From the NCBI GenBank assembly GCA_015058955.1, contig SVBJ01000002.1, positions 62,001 to 126,000 of the forward strand: a stretch of 64,000 nucleotides of DNA, in the 5' to 3' direction. The notes below the pieces were generated by a model, which was given only the letters and a program-made list of their open reading frames with translations, was not told the origin of the DNA and searched no databases. This document shows, piece by piece, positions 54,966-64,000 of the stretch. The DNA is from Erysipelotrichaceae bacterium. Lineage in GTDB: Bacteria; Bacillota_I; Bacilli_A; Erysipelotrichales; Erysipelotrichaceae. Both the position numbers and the translations under genes were made by a program. The first letter of the stretch is position 1, and every line of letters starts with the position of its first letter.

Positions 54966-57900
54966 ATGAAAGTACAATTTAAAAATGTGTTCATTGCAGC
55001 TATTGCTATTCTGAGTTGCTTTGTTCTTTCATTTGGCGCATTTGATAAAATGCGGGCTAATGACATTGAGAACTATGCAGTAGAAACAGCAGCAATCAGC
55101 GCTGACCACTCCATGCTGAATCCTGAAAGCATTGCTTACGGGAAGACAAGTGCAGGTGATGATGTAACAATCAGAACCTTCAATACTTCACGGGACCTGG
55201 ACCCGGGAATAACTGTTTCCGTAACAAAGAGTAAGGTAATCGTACAGGTTAATGGCGTGGGATCAGGCGGAACAGCCAATCTGTACAGCTATGATCCTAA
55301 CGACTATCATCCGAAGGATACCTTAAGAGGATTAAGTACCGGTAATGGTTACAGCGCTACCGATATCGGTGAATATAAGCTTGGTTCAAACGCTTCGTTT
55401 GAGTTCAACCGCTATGTTCACGGCAGCGGTTATGATAATCTGTACCGCAAGTTCTATATTGTCAAGGACGGCAATATCGTTGCCGGCCCTGTCTATGCAT
55501 CAGAAATTGAAGCATACAGAGACGTCAAGCCTTTTGAGACCAATACAAAGAAGGGTCTTATCTGCGAAGACTTCAGTACCATTAATACCGCTAAGGAAAT
55601 GGGCATTGGCAGAACAGTTATCAACTGTGACCTGGGTTCATTGATCCTTGCCAACGAGGATGCAAACGGTAATCCTATTGATAACAGCAAGAGACCTAAT
55701 ACTGTTTCATTCGAATCAAACGGTGAAACTTTCTATTTTGATACTGAATGGTTAAGCCTTCAGGACCAGCTGACGATTCCTTTCTCAAAGGCAGGAATCA
55801 ACGTTACTTTCGTAGTAATCGTATGGCAGCAGACGACTGTTGGCAGTAAGGAATATCCTGAATCATTAAGATATGACACAGGTGGAACCGATACCGTAAC
55901 ATTAGGTGTCAATACCGGTAATCCATTAGGTGCAAAATATGTTATCGCAGCTATGGAATTCCTGGCTGAAAGATATTCAAAGTCTCCTGAAACGGGTCTG
56001 GTTGACCGTTGGGTAATCGCTAACGAAATCGACTATGCTTATGACTGGTTCCTGATTCAGTCCAGAGCAAAGGGTTCTGACGGCAAGTATCACAAGTATG
56101 ATTTCAACATCTTCATGGAAGAATTTGCCCGTTACTTCAGACTGTCCAACGCAGCAGTTCAGAAATATAACAAGAACAATAAGGCATACATCTCTCTGAC
56201 TCATAACTGGGCAGAAAGCTGTCTGGATTCATACGGTGAAGACCCTAATACTTCAAAGAGATTCTTTGCCTGGGCACCTCTTGATATCCTTGAATGGATG
56301 AAGAAGTATGATGCACCACGCGGTGACTTCAACTGGGGTATTACCGTTCACCCATATCCAATCGGAACTACTTCCAGCAATCCATGTGTCACTGACTTAC
56401 ATGCTGACAGACTGAGTCCTAAGTGGAAATCAATCAACGGTAACTATAAGACATCTCCATGGATCACGGCTGCTAACCTTGAACTTTATCAGCAGTATTT
56501 CGATCTGCCTGAAAACAAGTACAAGGGAACTGAAATGAGAAATGTCATCCTGACAGAAACCAGTATCTGTAACAAGGTCAAGGGAACTGTTTCGGATGCA
56601 GAATACGAAGAATCAATCAATGAACAGGCTGCAACAATTGCGATGTACTATTACAGAGCAGCCATGCTGCCATGCATTGATGAAGTTGACTACTTTGAGG
56701 AGAATGACCAGCCTGGTTCATATGCCTTAGGTCTGATTGCTCATGACGGAACCAAGAAGCCTTCATGGACTATCTGGAAATATGTTGATACTGAACTCAG
56801 CTTCGAATATGCCAACAGATACCTGAAGTACATTTGCGAAGAACAGTTCAAGAATGCTACAAGCTACAGAGAATTCATGGACGTTGTTACTGCAGAATCA
56901 GGATTCAACTGGGATGCATACTGGGATGAAGCCAAGATCATGACCAGACCGATAACCGGTGGAGAATCTCTGGATCCGGCAATCCGGACAGATAAGGATT
57001 CATATGCAGGCAACGAACCGATTCTGGTAACTGCCAGCGGTACTGACGGCAACAGAGTAGGCTTATTCAAGAAGTCAGATGATGTAAATGCTGTTGAACC
57101 TATCTATGTTTATACTCTTGGCTTAACAACCAATGGTGTAAAGGCAGGTAATGGTGCTCAGTGTGATATTCTGGCTTATGGTGATATTTCAGCATCACGT
57201 TCTGCAGATCAGAATCTGCCGGCTGGTGATTATAAAGTTGTCTTATTAAATGGCAAGAATGATAAGGTCAAGGAATTCAAGATCACATCTGCTAATAATT
57301 TCGGCAGTGAAGAGTACTCATTATCAGTAGCTAAGAATACATTTGCTTATGGTGAACCGGTATTCGTAAGTGCTACAGGTCCGAACAACGGAAGCTGGGT
57401 TGGTATCTATGGTGAAGATCAGACTCCACAGCAGGTTACATCAATCTTCTGGTATTACGTAAACGACGGAACTCTGTTATCAGGAAAACCGGTAGCAATC
57501 CAGAATCAGCGTCATGAAAGAGATTCTCTTACTCCTGGTAACTATAAGATCATTCTGTTCAACGATGGTAATTACAGCGTTAATCAGACTGTTCATATCA
57601 CTGTTGAAGAAGGAACAATCGGTGATCTAAAGAGCATAAGATACACACTCAACAACAATACAGACGGATTTGCTAATGGTATTGTCTCAGTTAACAGAGG
57701 CGATTCAGGCGCAACTGACTGTGTAATGTTCTGGGCTGATGCAAACGGAAAGCCATTGGAAGGATATGATTCCTTACAGATGTTCAAACTGACTGACGTT
57801 GTTACAGACCATAAGATGGTTACTCATACCTTCATTCCTGAAGGCGCAAAGAAGCTGATTGCTTATGGATCCAATGGCAGTGCATTATCAGCCAATTATG

Positions 57901-59993
57901 TTAGTGTTGATTTACCGGACAGCAGCACATATGCAGTTCCAGATGACTACATTATGGAATTCCAGATCATGAGTGACGTTCATGTTACTACTCCAGAGGG
58001 AGCAACAGGTGAAGTTACTCTGTCCAATCAGCACTTCAAACAGATGCTTGAAGACATCAAGCATAACAGCCCTGACAGCCAGGGTATGTTCATCAATGGT
58101 GATATTGCCAATACAGGCAGTGAAGAAGAATTCAAGATGGTTTACAACATGTACATGAATTCCGTAAATGCCGGTGACGGTACATTACCGAAGATTCACA
58201 TGTCCATTGGTAACCATGACTGGATGAAGGGAAACCCTAGCAAGCAGTTCCAGAGATATGTAAGAATCTTCAACGATGCTGTTGAGCAGCCTGAAGAAGT
58301 TTACTACGATGAAGTAGTCAACGGTTATCATTTCGTCTATTTGGGCGGTGAACAGCCGGGCTTACATGCAATTCTGAGTCAGAAACAGCTTGACTGGTTT
58401 GATAACTTAATGGCTGAAATTACTGAAGAAGATCCTGACAAGCCGGTATTTGTATTCATCCATCAGTCATTCTATAACACTGTATCAGGCTCATTACCTG
58501 GTGAAGGATGGAATGGTGTTGATGATGAAACCAAGTTAATGAACATCATGGTCAAGTATGATCAGATCATCCTGTTCAACGGACACAGCCATTGGCACAT
58601 GAACTCAATTGCCAACATGTTTGCCGGTGATGAGAACCATCCGGTAGCATTCAATACATCTGCCGGTGGTTATCTGTGGAACGGTTATGATGTCATTTCC
58701 GGTGTATATCTGGAAGGATCACAGGGTTATTACGTAAGAGTTTATGATGATAAGGTTATCTTCATGGGACGTAACTTTGACAAAGGTAACTGGATCCCTT
58801 CAGCATTGTATATAGTTGAAAAGCCGGTAGCCAGCGGTGCATCAAGAGACATTTCACTGTTACTGAACGGTGAAAGCCAGAACATCTATGATGGTGCCCG
58901 GAGCGGTGTTGACTATGTATCAAGCAATACAGGTGTTGTCATCATCAAGGAAGACGGTACATTGGTTCCTATGTCTGTAGGTACAGCTGATGTATTCGCA
59001 ACAGCTCCTGCAACTGATACAACAGTTGTTGCCAGAAGCAAGTTCAAGGTTTCAGTCATCAACTCCAACCTGTTCCGTATCTTCGGTGACAACAGATACA
59101 AGACATCATTACGGTTATCTGATGCTTATAAGGCACAGATTGATAAGGCAAAGTTTGACAATGTCATCGTTGCCAGCGGTGTAAACTTCGCTGATGCCTT
59201 AGCAGGAAGCTATCTGACAGCCAAAAAGAGCGCTCCGATCCTGATCGTTAATGATGCAAACATTGCCAATGTTACAGCATACATCAAGGAAAACGTTCAT
59301 AAGAACGGTACAGTTTACATCCTTGGCGGTAACCGGGCTGTAAGTTCCAAGATGGAGAGCGGCTTAGGAAGCTACAATGTCAAGAGACTTGCCGGTAACA
59401 ACCGTTATGCAACTAACCTGCAGATCCTTGATGAAGCTGATGTCTGGGAAGACGATATTCTGATCTGTACCGGCAATAACTTCGCCGACAGTTTAAGTGC
59501 ATCTGCATCAGGCAAAGCCATCATGCTGGTTAAGGAACAGTTAACTGAAGACCAGCTGACCTTCATCAAGGGCCACAGATATAACAAGTACTACATCCTT
59601 GGCGGTGACAAGGCTGTAACAAAGGCAGTTGAAAACGAAATCAATAAGATCGTCAAGACTGAGCGTATTGCAGGTGCAAGCAGATATGAGACTTCAACAA
59701 TGATTGCGGAAGCATTCTTCGAGAATCCTGATACTGCAGTATTCGCCTTTGCTAACAACTTCCCAGATGGCTTATGTGCAGGTCCATTGGCTTATGGCTT
59801 GAATGCACCGGTCATCTTAACGGCAACCGGCAGAACAGATGCAGCTGTTGAGTACATCAAGAATGCCAAGGTAGTCAAGGGTGTTGTCTGTGGCGGTTCC
59901 GGATTGATTTCAAACAGCGATATCAGAAAGATCTATGATCTGGATGACAAGATTTCAATCACTGACTGGAGTCAGGGAAAACTGTTTGATTAA
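54966..59993 (+). CDS. Giant secreted enzyme: GH-like (DUF5722-type) domain fused to metallophosphoesterase, with cell-wall-binding-2 repeats
   Basis: This 1675-residue protein has a signal peptide. Residues about 40-660 resemble DUF5722, a TIM-barrel glycoside-hydrolase-like family; WVIANE354 and ILTE531 fit the acid/base and nucleophile of clan GH-A. Two WVGLY-type Ig modules follow (about 675-770 and 778-880). A calcineurin-like phosphoesterase spans about 995-1290, with all metal ligands visible: D1004, H1006, D1046, N1083, H1166, H1207 and H1209. A short Big2-like domain and three cell-wall-binding-2 repeats (1370-1675) end it. Its target may be a phosphate-bearing glycan, perhaps the local polymer or a host glycan, as an inference. 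Confidence 0.85.
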   Translation: MKVQFKNVFIAAIAILSCFVLSFGAFDKMRANDIENYAVETAAISADHSMLNPESIAYGKTSAGDDVTIRTFNTSRDLDPGITVSVTKSKVIVQVNGVGSGGTANLYSYDPNDYHPKDTLRGLSTGNGYSATDIGEYKLGSNASFEFNRYVHGSGYDNLYRKFYIVKDGNIVAGPVYASEIEAYRDVKPFETNTKKGLICEDFSTINTAKEMGIGRTVINCDLGSLILANEDANGNPIDNSKRPNTVSFESNGETFYFDTEWLSLQDQLTIPFSKAGINVTFVVIVWQQTTVGSKEYPESLRYDTGGTDTVTLGVNTGNPLGAKYVIAAMEFLAERYSKSPETGLVDRWVIANEIDYAYDWFLIQSRAKGSDGKYHKYDFNIFMEEFARYFRLSNAAVQKYNKNNKAYISLTHNWAESCLDSYGEDPNTSKRFFAWAPLDILEWMKKYDAPRGDFNWGITVHPYPIGTTSSNPCVTDLHADRLSPKWKSINGNYKTSPWITAANLELYQQYFDLPENKYKGTEMRNVILTETSICNKVKGTVSDAEYEESINEQAATIAMYYYRAAMLPCIDEVDYFEENDQPGSYALGLIAHDGTKKPSWTIWKYVDTELSFEYANRYLKYICEEQFKNATSYREFMDVVTAESGFNWDAYWDEAKIMTRPITGGESLDPAIRTDKDSYAGNEPILVTASGTDGNRVGLFKKSDDVNAVEPIYVYTLGLTTNGVKAGNGAQCDILAYGDISASRSADQNLPAGDYKVVLLNGKNDKVKEFKITSANNFGSEEYSLSVAKNTFAYGEPVFVSATGPNNGSWVGIYGEDQTPQQVTSIFWYYVNDGTLLSGKPVAIQNQRHERDSLTPGNYKIILFNDGNYSVNQTVHITVEEGTIGDLKSIRYTLNNNTDGFANGIVSVNRGDSGATDCVMFWADANGKPLEGYDSLQMFKLTDVVTDHKMVTHTFIPEGAKKLIAYGSNGSALSANYVSVDLPDSSTYAVPDDYIMEFQIMSDVHVTTPEGATGEVTLSNQHFKQMLEDIKHNSPDSQGMFINGDIANTGSEEEFKMVYNMYMNSVNAGDGTLPKIHMSIGNHDWMKGNPSKQFQRYVRIFNDAVEQPEEVYYDEVVNGYHFVYLGGEQPGLHAILSQKQLDWFDNLMAEITEEDPDKPVFVFIHQSFYNTVSGSLPGEGWNGVDDETKLMNIMVKYDQIILFNGHSHWHMNSIANMFAGDENHPVAFNTSAGGYLWNGYDVISGVYLEGSQGYYVRVYDDKVIFMGRNFDKGNWIPSALYIVEKPVASGASRDISLLLNGESQNIYDGARSGVDYVSSNTGVVIIKEDGTLVPMSVGTADVFATAPATDTTVVARSKFKVSVINSNLFRIFGDNRYKTSLRLSDAYKAQIDKAKFDNVIVASGVNFADALAGSYLTAKKSAPILIVNDANIANVTAYIKENVHKNGTVYILGGNRAVSSKMESGLGSYNVKRLAGNNRYATNLQILDEADVWEDDILICTGNNFADSLSASASGKAIMLVKEQLTEDQLTFIKGHRYNKYYILGGDKAVTKAVENEINKIVKTERIAGASRYETSTMIAEAFFENPDTAVFAFANNFPDGLCAGPLAYGLNAPVILTATGRTDAAVEYIKNAKVVKGVVCGGSGLISNSDIRKIYDLDDKISITDWSQGKLFD

Positions 59994-60016
59994 TCAGAGA
60001 AATCCATAAACAAAAG

Positions 60017-60048
60017 AAACACGGTATGTTTGATTCATACCGTGTTTT
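60017..60048 (+). terminator. Intrinsic terminator after the glycosidase-phosphoesterase gene
   Basis: A perfect 12-bp stem, AAACACGGTATG with CATACCGTGTTT around 7 bases, is followed by T. Confidence 0.9.
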
Positions 60049-60120
60049 AATGTGAAATAAATAATAAATTGTTTTCCATATATAAAATAAATTATAAAGA
60101 ATAAAAGACAAAAAATGCTG

Positions 60121-60129
60121 TGATATAAT
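60121..60129 (+). promoter_or_regulatory. Extended -10 promoter of the last surface protein gene
   Basis: TG-A-TATAAT is a perfect extended -10 element. No convincing -35 is present in the A+T-rich stretch upstream. RBS aggggtg precedes ATG 60162. Confidence 0.6.
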
Positions 60130-60161
60130 AACCTTGATAAATTAGTTATAGGGGTGCCAAT

Positions 60162-63100
60162 ATGAAGAAACTAATAAAAATCTGTTTATCACTGTTGATG
60201 AGTATATCAACTGTTTTTTCGACAGGGTATACTCATTTTCTTGTTCAGGCAGATGATCAGGATCCTGCCGAGACAATTGAGACATACTGCTCGTGGATAA
60301 ATCATATCTCATCGGAAGATGAAACGGATAATGATGCACTGTTTGAACAGTATATCAGCAAGAGATTTGAGGAAAACCTTCCGTCAATACATTATGAGAT
60401 AAAACCTGGACGGGATACAGAAAGAACAAAGGTTACATTTGATGAACCGAATAGAATTTTATATGAATTTCTGGAAGGCTCCATTATTAGCACAGCAAAT
60501 GGAGAAACTGTTTCAACAGTGTACAGTATACCTGTAGAGGAGTTCGGTACATGCACGGTCAATGCAAGTGCATTGGGCTTTTCAACATTTACGGAAAATG
60601 GCAAGCTTACTGAAATTGCAGCTCAAGAAATCTCTAAGTGGTTCTATTCTCGTTTAGATATAGATAAGATCATTGATGTTTTACTGTTAGATCATCCTTA
60701 CGAGATGTATTGGTATGATAAGACAGCAGGCTTGAAATATGGAGGATTCGCAATAAGCACTGAAAATAATGGAAGATCGGCTACAGTCGTAGGAGATCTT
60801 ACTTTCTCTTTTTCGGTTGCCAGTGAATACGCAGCTGGTCAATATGAAATAGATCCTTCTTATGGAACTATGGTAACAACTGCAATTGACAATGCCAACC
60901 GGATAGTGGGTGAACATCAGGAAGAAAGCGATTATGAAAAAATCAAAGCATACAGAGATGAAATCTGTGAACTTGTTGAGTATAACTATGCTGCTTTAGG
61001 TGATGAGGTTTCCTATGGCAATCCTTGGCAGTTAATCTGGGTATTCGATGGTGATCCGGACACAAACGTAGTGTGTGAGGGATATTCAAAGGCTTTCCAG
61101 TATTTGTGTGATGCTTCATGGTTTGCAAACAGCAATATTAACGCTTACTGTGTAACAGGTGAAATGAAAGGCGGAACCGGAGCAGGCAGACACATGTGGA
61201 ATATCGTCACAATGGATGATGGAAAGAACTATCTCGTTGACGTTACAAACTGTGATGGCAATTCAGTTGGAGCAGATTATGAACTGTTCCTGATTGGTGT
61301 TGATGAAAACGACAATACCAGCAGTCCAAGCAGTGGTTACACATTCAAGCCTAACGGATCAGCAATTACATATACTTACGACGAAGATTTATATTCAGTT
61401 TATTCAACAGATGAATTAACCATAGCAAAAGGCAATTATCAGGCACCGGAAGCAGCTGAACCAGACAGCGGTATTGCTTATGCAATATTAATGGATAATG
61501 GCAATCTGATTTTCTTCAGAAGTAACGAAGAATATGAAGATGGAGTATATACAACTGTTACCGACATTCACGGAAATACATATGAAGGTACAGTCTATGC
61601 TGATGTTGAAAACGGTGCACATGGCTGGAATGCTGATGCATCCATGTTACCTGATGAAAGTGATGCAAACTACGATGTGAAAAACGTCTATGTTGCCAAT
61701 AATACTGTCATCAGACCAACATCAATGCAGATGTGGTTTAACAAATGCCTTGCACTTGAAACATTCAACGGCAGAGGATTTGATGGAAGTCAACTGGAAA
61801 ACACAGCTGCAATGTTTAACAGATGCAGACAGTTGACAGGTATAAATACTCTGTTCAGTACAGAAAACGTAACCAATATGATGGGCATGTTCTGCAACTG
61901 CACAAACCTGGTTGAATTCGATACAAGTTTATTAGACACTTCAAGCGCAACTGATATTTCAGAAATGTTTGAAGGATGTGAAAGTCTGACTACTCTTGAC
62001 GTCAGTAATTTTAACACAGCAAAAGTAACAGATATGACTGCCATATTCAAAGATTGCGGGAATATCACAAGATTAGACCTCACAGGATTTGATACTTCTA
62101 ATATTGATTATGCTCAGTATGAAAGTGAAGAAGACTATGTCAGCAAGATGTATGGCATGTTTGACGGATGCGACAGACTGTTGGAAGTAACCCTGGGAAC
62201 AGGCTTTACAACATGGTATGGCGATGCAAAGCTTCCTGAAGGTGTCTGGAGTAATGGAGATATCAGTAAGAGTCAGACAGAACTCTACCAGCAATATCCG
62301 GCAAATGCCTCATCATGGGCAGGCACCTGGACAAGAACATTGCCTTTCCATCCGCATATGAGTGACATTGAACTGGTCTTAACCCCTGGTGATACATATC
62401 AGCTTAAAGTAATATATGAACCGGAAGATTATCCTGTTATCAGTACGAACTGGATGCTTGGATCAGGTGATTCAAATGTTGTTACCGTCGACCAGAATGG
62501 ATGGGTTACAGCGCTTAATGAAGGTACTGTTAATGTTCTTTGTGAGGTAACTGACCGGAACGGCGGCTATTTCACTCATTGTGAAGTTACAGTCAGCACC
62601 AACTTAAGACCTTATGCTGTACTCACGGACGAGAAAGACCTGATATTCGTGAACAGCTATGGCAGGTACAGAAATGATCGCGGAGTAATACAGGATCCAA
62701 ACTTTGTAAAATATTATGGAGTTGTATTTGAAGACGTTAATGATTCGTTTAGCGGATATGAAATTGATCATGTTTTTGTAGCACCAAACAATACAGTAAA
62801 AGTAGATGATTGGTATGCAAAGTTCTCTGGAACAGGAATAACATGGTTTGAATCAGCAGGATTTGACACATCAGATGCAACAGACATGAGCAGTGTCTTC
62901 TATAACTGTGATCAGTTGGTAACAGCAGACTTATCCGGATTCAATACCGAAAAAGTAACAACGTTCAGCGGAATGTTTGCAGGTTGCAGTTCATTGCAAT
63001 TTGCTGATTTATCTACGTGGAATACACCGGTGTTACAATCCGTTAATTCAATGTTTGAAAATTGCAGTTCAATGACTGGCGTCGTTTTAGGAGAAGGATT

Positions 63101-64000
63101 TACTACTGATAATGTCGCGTTCTTTAACAGCATGTTTGCGGGATGTTCATTTATAACTCATCTTGACTTGAGCAGTTTTAATACAGCCCAGGCAACACAG
63201 ATGAAGAACATGTTTAATGGATGTGGCCTGCTGGTATCCTTAGATATCTCTTTATTTGATACGCAAAATGTTACAGACATGGAGAACATGTTTGCAAATT
63301 GTCCGATTCTAAGTACGGTTGATCTGGGAGCAGGCTTTGGTAATAACTGGACTTCAAATGCATACCTGCCAGAAGGAAACTGGACAAATAGGGAAGCAGA
63401 AGAAACTCTGACAGAAACAGAACTTTATAATCGGGATAATTCTGTTTTGGCAGGAACATGGGAAAGAAAAGAAGCAAAGCCAAAATTAAGCGAAGGATCG
63501 CTGACGCTTGCGGAGAACGAAAGCTTTGATCTTGATCTGATACTTCCTGAATACTATCCAGCTGTAACGGCAGAATGGTTTACAACTGATGAAAACGTTG
63601 TAACAGTTGACCAGGAAGGTGTAGTAACAGCTGTTGCACCTGGAACGGCAAATGTAAGTTGCATGATTCGCTGGGAAAACAATTCAGTATCTTCAGTTGG
63701 ATGTGTCGTTACTGTAACAGGAGGAGGACAGGTCGAAGATTTAGTATACGCAGTATTAACAGATGAGGGAGAACTGATCTTCTTAAAGAGTAAGAATGTT
63801 TATCCTTCAGATGAAAGACGGACAGTAACTGATATAAACAATAATCAATATACTGGCATGGTATTTGCCGATGCAGCAAAAATAGAAAACTTCTATTTAT
63901 GGAATAACCACAGGGACGAAATAAAATCAATCAGAGTAGCAGACAATACAACAATAGAGTTTAATAGTTTAGCATACGCCTTTTCTGGCCTCAATGAACT
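60162..64000 (+). CDS. Giant secreted protein with transglutaminase-like domain and DUF285 modules (3' end outside window)
   Basis: The frame from ATG 60162 is open to the window edge, giving 1279 codons without a stop. A signal peptide is followed by a predicted cut after VQA near residue 31. A transglutaminase-like cysteine protease domain (about 260-390) shows a complete triad: C305 in VVCEGYSKAFQYL, H344 in GRHMWNIV and D360 in YLVDVTN. Three cap modules follow (beginning near 61478, 62612 and 63748). The first two lead into DUF285 repeat blocks ending in an AGTW tail. Big2-like domains lie between. The C-terminus is not visible, so cell-wall-binding repeats are expected but unproven. It may crosslink or cleave surface protein or host targets. 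Confidence 0.88.
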   Translation, partial: MKKLIKICLSLLMSISTVFSTGYTHFLVQADDQDPAETIETYCSWINHISSEDETDNDALFEQYISKRFEENLPSIHYEIKPGRDTERTKVTFDEPNRILYEFLEGSIISTANGETVSTVYSIPVEEFGTCTVNASALGFSTFTENGKLTEIAAQEISKWFYSRLDIDKIIDVLLLDHPYEMYWYDKTAGLKYGGFAISTENNGRSATVVGDLTFSFSVASEYAAGQYEIDPSYGTMVTTAIDNANRIVGEHQEESDYEKIKAYRDEICELVEYNYAALGDEVSYGNPWQLIWVFDGDPDTNVVCEGYSKAFQYLCDASWFANSNINAYCVTGEMKGGTGAGRHMWNIVTMDDGKNYLVDVTNCDGNSVGADYELFLIGVDENDNTSSPSSGYTFKPNGSAITYTYDEDLYSVYSTDELTIAKGNYQAPEAAEPDSGIAYAILMDNGNLIFFRSNEEYEDGVYTTVTDIHGNTYEGTVYADVENGAHGWNADASMLPDESDANYDVKNVYVANNTVIRPTSMQMWFNKCLALETFNGRGFDGSQLENTAAMFNRCRQLTGINTLFSTENVTNMMGMFCNCTNLVEFDTSLLDTSSATDISEMFEGCESLTTLDVSNFNTAKVTDMTAIFKDCGNITRLDLTGFDTSNIDYAQYESEEDYVSKMYGMFDGCDRLLEVTLGTGFTTWYGDAKLPEGVWSNGDISKSQTELYQQYPANASSWAGTWTRTLPFHPHMSDIELVLTPGDTYQLKVIYEPEDYPVISTNWMLGSGDSNVVTVDQNGWVTALNEGTVNVLCEVTDRNGGYFTHCEVTVSTNLRPYAVLTDEKDLIFVNSYGRYRNDRGVIQDPNFVKYYGVVFEDVNDSFSGYEIDHVFVAPNNTVKVDDWYAKFSGTGITWFESAGFDTSDATDMSSVFYNCDQLVTADLSGFNTEKVTTFSGMFAGCSSLQFADLSTWNTPVLQSVNSMFENCSSMTGVVLGEGFTTDNVAFFNSMFAGCSFITHLDLSSFNTAQATQMKNMFNGCGLLVSLDISLFDTQNVTDMENMFANCPILSTVDLGAGFGNNWTSNAYLPEGNWTNREAEETLTETELYNRDNSVLAGTWERKEAKPKLSEGSLTLAENESFDLDLILPEYYPAVTAEWFTTDENVVTVDQEGVVTAVAPGTANVSCMIRWENNSVSSVGCVVTVTGGGQVEDLVYAVLTDEGELIFLKSKNVYPSDERRTVTDINNNQYTGMVFADAAKIENFYLWNNHRDEIKSIRVADNTTIEFNSLAYAFSGLNE

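Overview
The window looks like a chromosomal segment close to the replication origin of a low-to-moderate G+C Bacillota, most likely a member of the Erysipelotrichia. The basis is the gene order recF-gyrB-gyrA-serS, then SRP RNA-tadA-dnaX-ebfC-recR, two perfect parS sites, Gram-positive ribosome binding sites and terminators, and large surface proteins built from DUF285 (BspA-like) repeats and cell-wall-binding-2 repeats. The lineage is an inference; no rRNA gene is present.

Layout. Positions 1-10944 hold information-processing genes: the end of recF, gyrB, gyrA, serS, an intergenic hub (6588-6941) with two parS sites, a terminator, a candidate small RNA on the minus strand and the SRP RNA, then tadA, dnaX, ebfC, recR and an EVE-like protein. 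Positions 10973-15250 hold a MarR-type regulator with a two-palindrome operator and the two halves of a heterodimeric ABC exporter. Positions 15323-17570 hold an M19 dipeptidase and a NagA-like deacetylase. A convergent minus-strand operon follows (CYTH, metallo-beta-lactamase fold, NUDIX). From 19371 a plus-strand group encodes NAD kinase, a PTS EIIBC-like membrane protein without its phosphorylation cysteine, MutS, a small coiled-coil membrane protein, and a divergent MurT/GatD pair whose GatD-like subunit lacks both catalytic residues.

Positions 26709-47452 form a cell-envelope polysaccharide locus: an EpsG-like polymerase, a Wzz/pseudo-kinase fusion, UDP-L-FucNAc synthesis (CapE/CapF/CapG-like), six glycosyltransferases, two flippases, an LCP ligase, a Stealth phosphotransferase and a UDP-glucose dehydrogenase. 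A surface protein gene sits inside it. Positions 47542-64000 hold four more giant secreted proteins, the last cut by the window edge. Their N-terminal parts differ (Ig-like folds, DUF285 repeats, Cys-rich ribbons, a glycoside-hydrolase-like domain fused to a metallophosphoesterase, a transglutaminase-like domain). All four surface proteins whose C-terminus is visible end in three cell-wall-binding-2 repeats.

How it may fit together (inference): the polysaccharide locus makes a probably anionic wall polymer (uronic acid, sugar phosphate), the LCP enzyme attaches it to peptidoglycan, and the surface proteins bind it through their C-terminal repeats. The MurT/GatD-like pair next to the locus may modify lipid II by a reaction other than the usual glutamine-dependent amidation.
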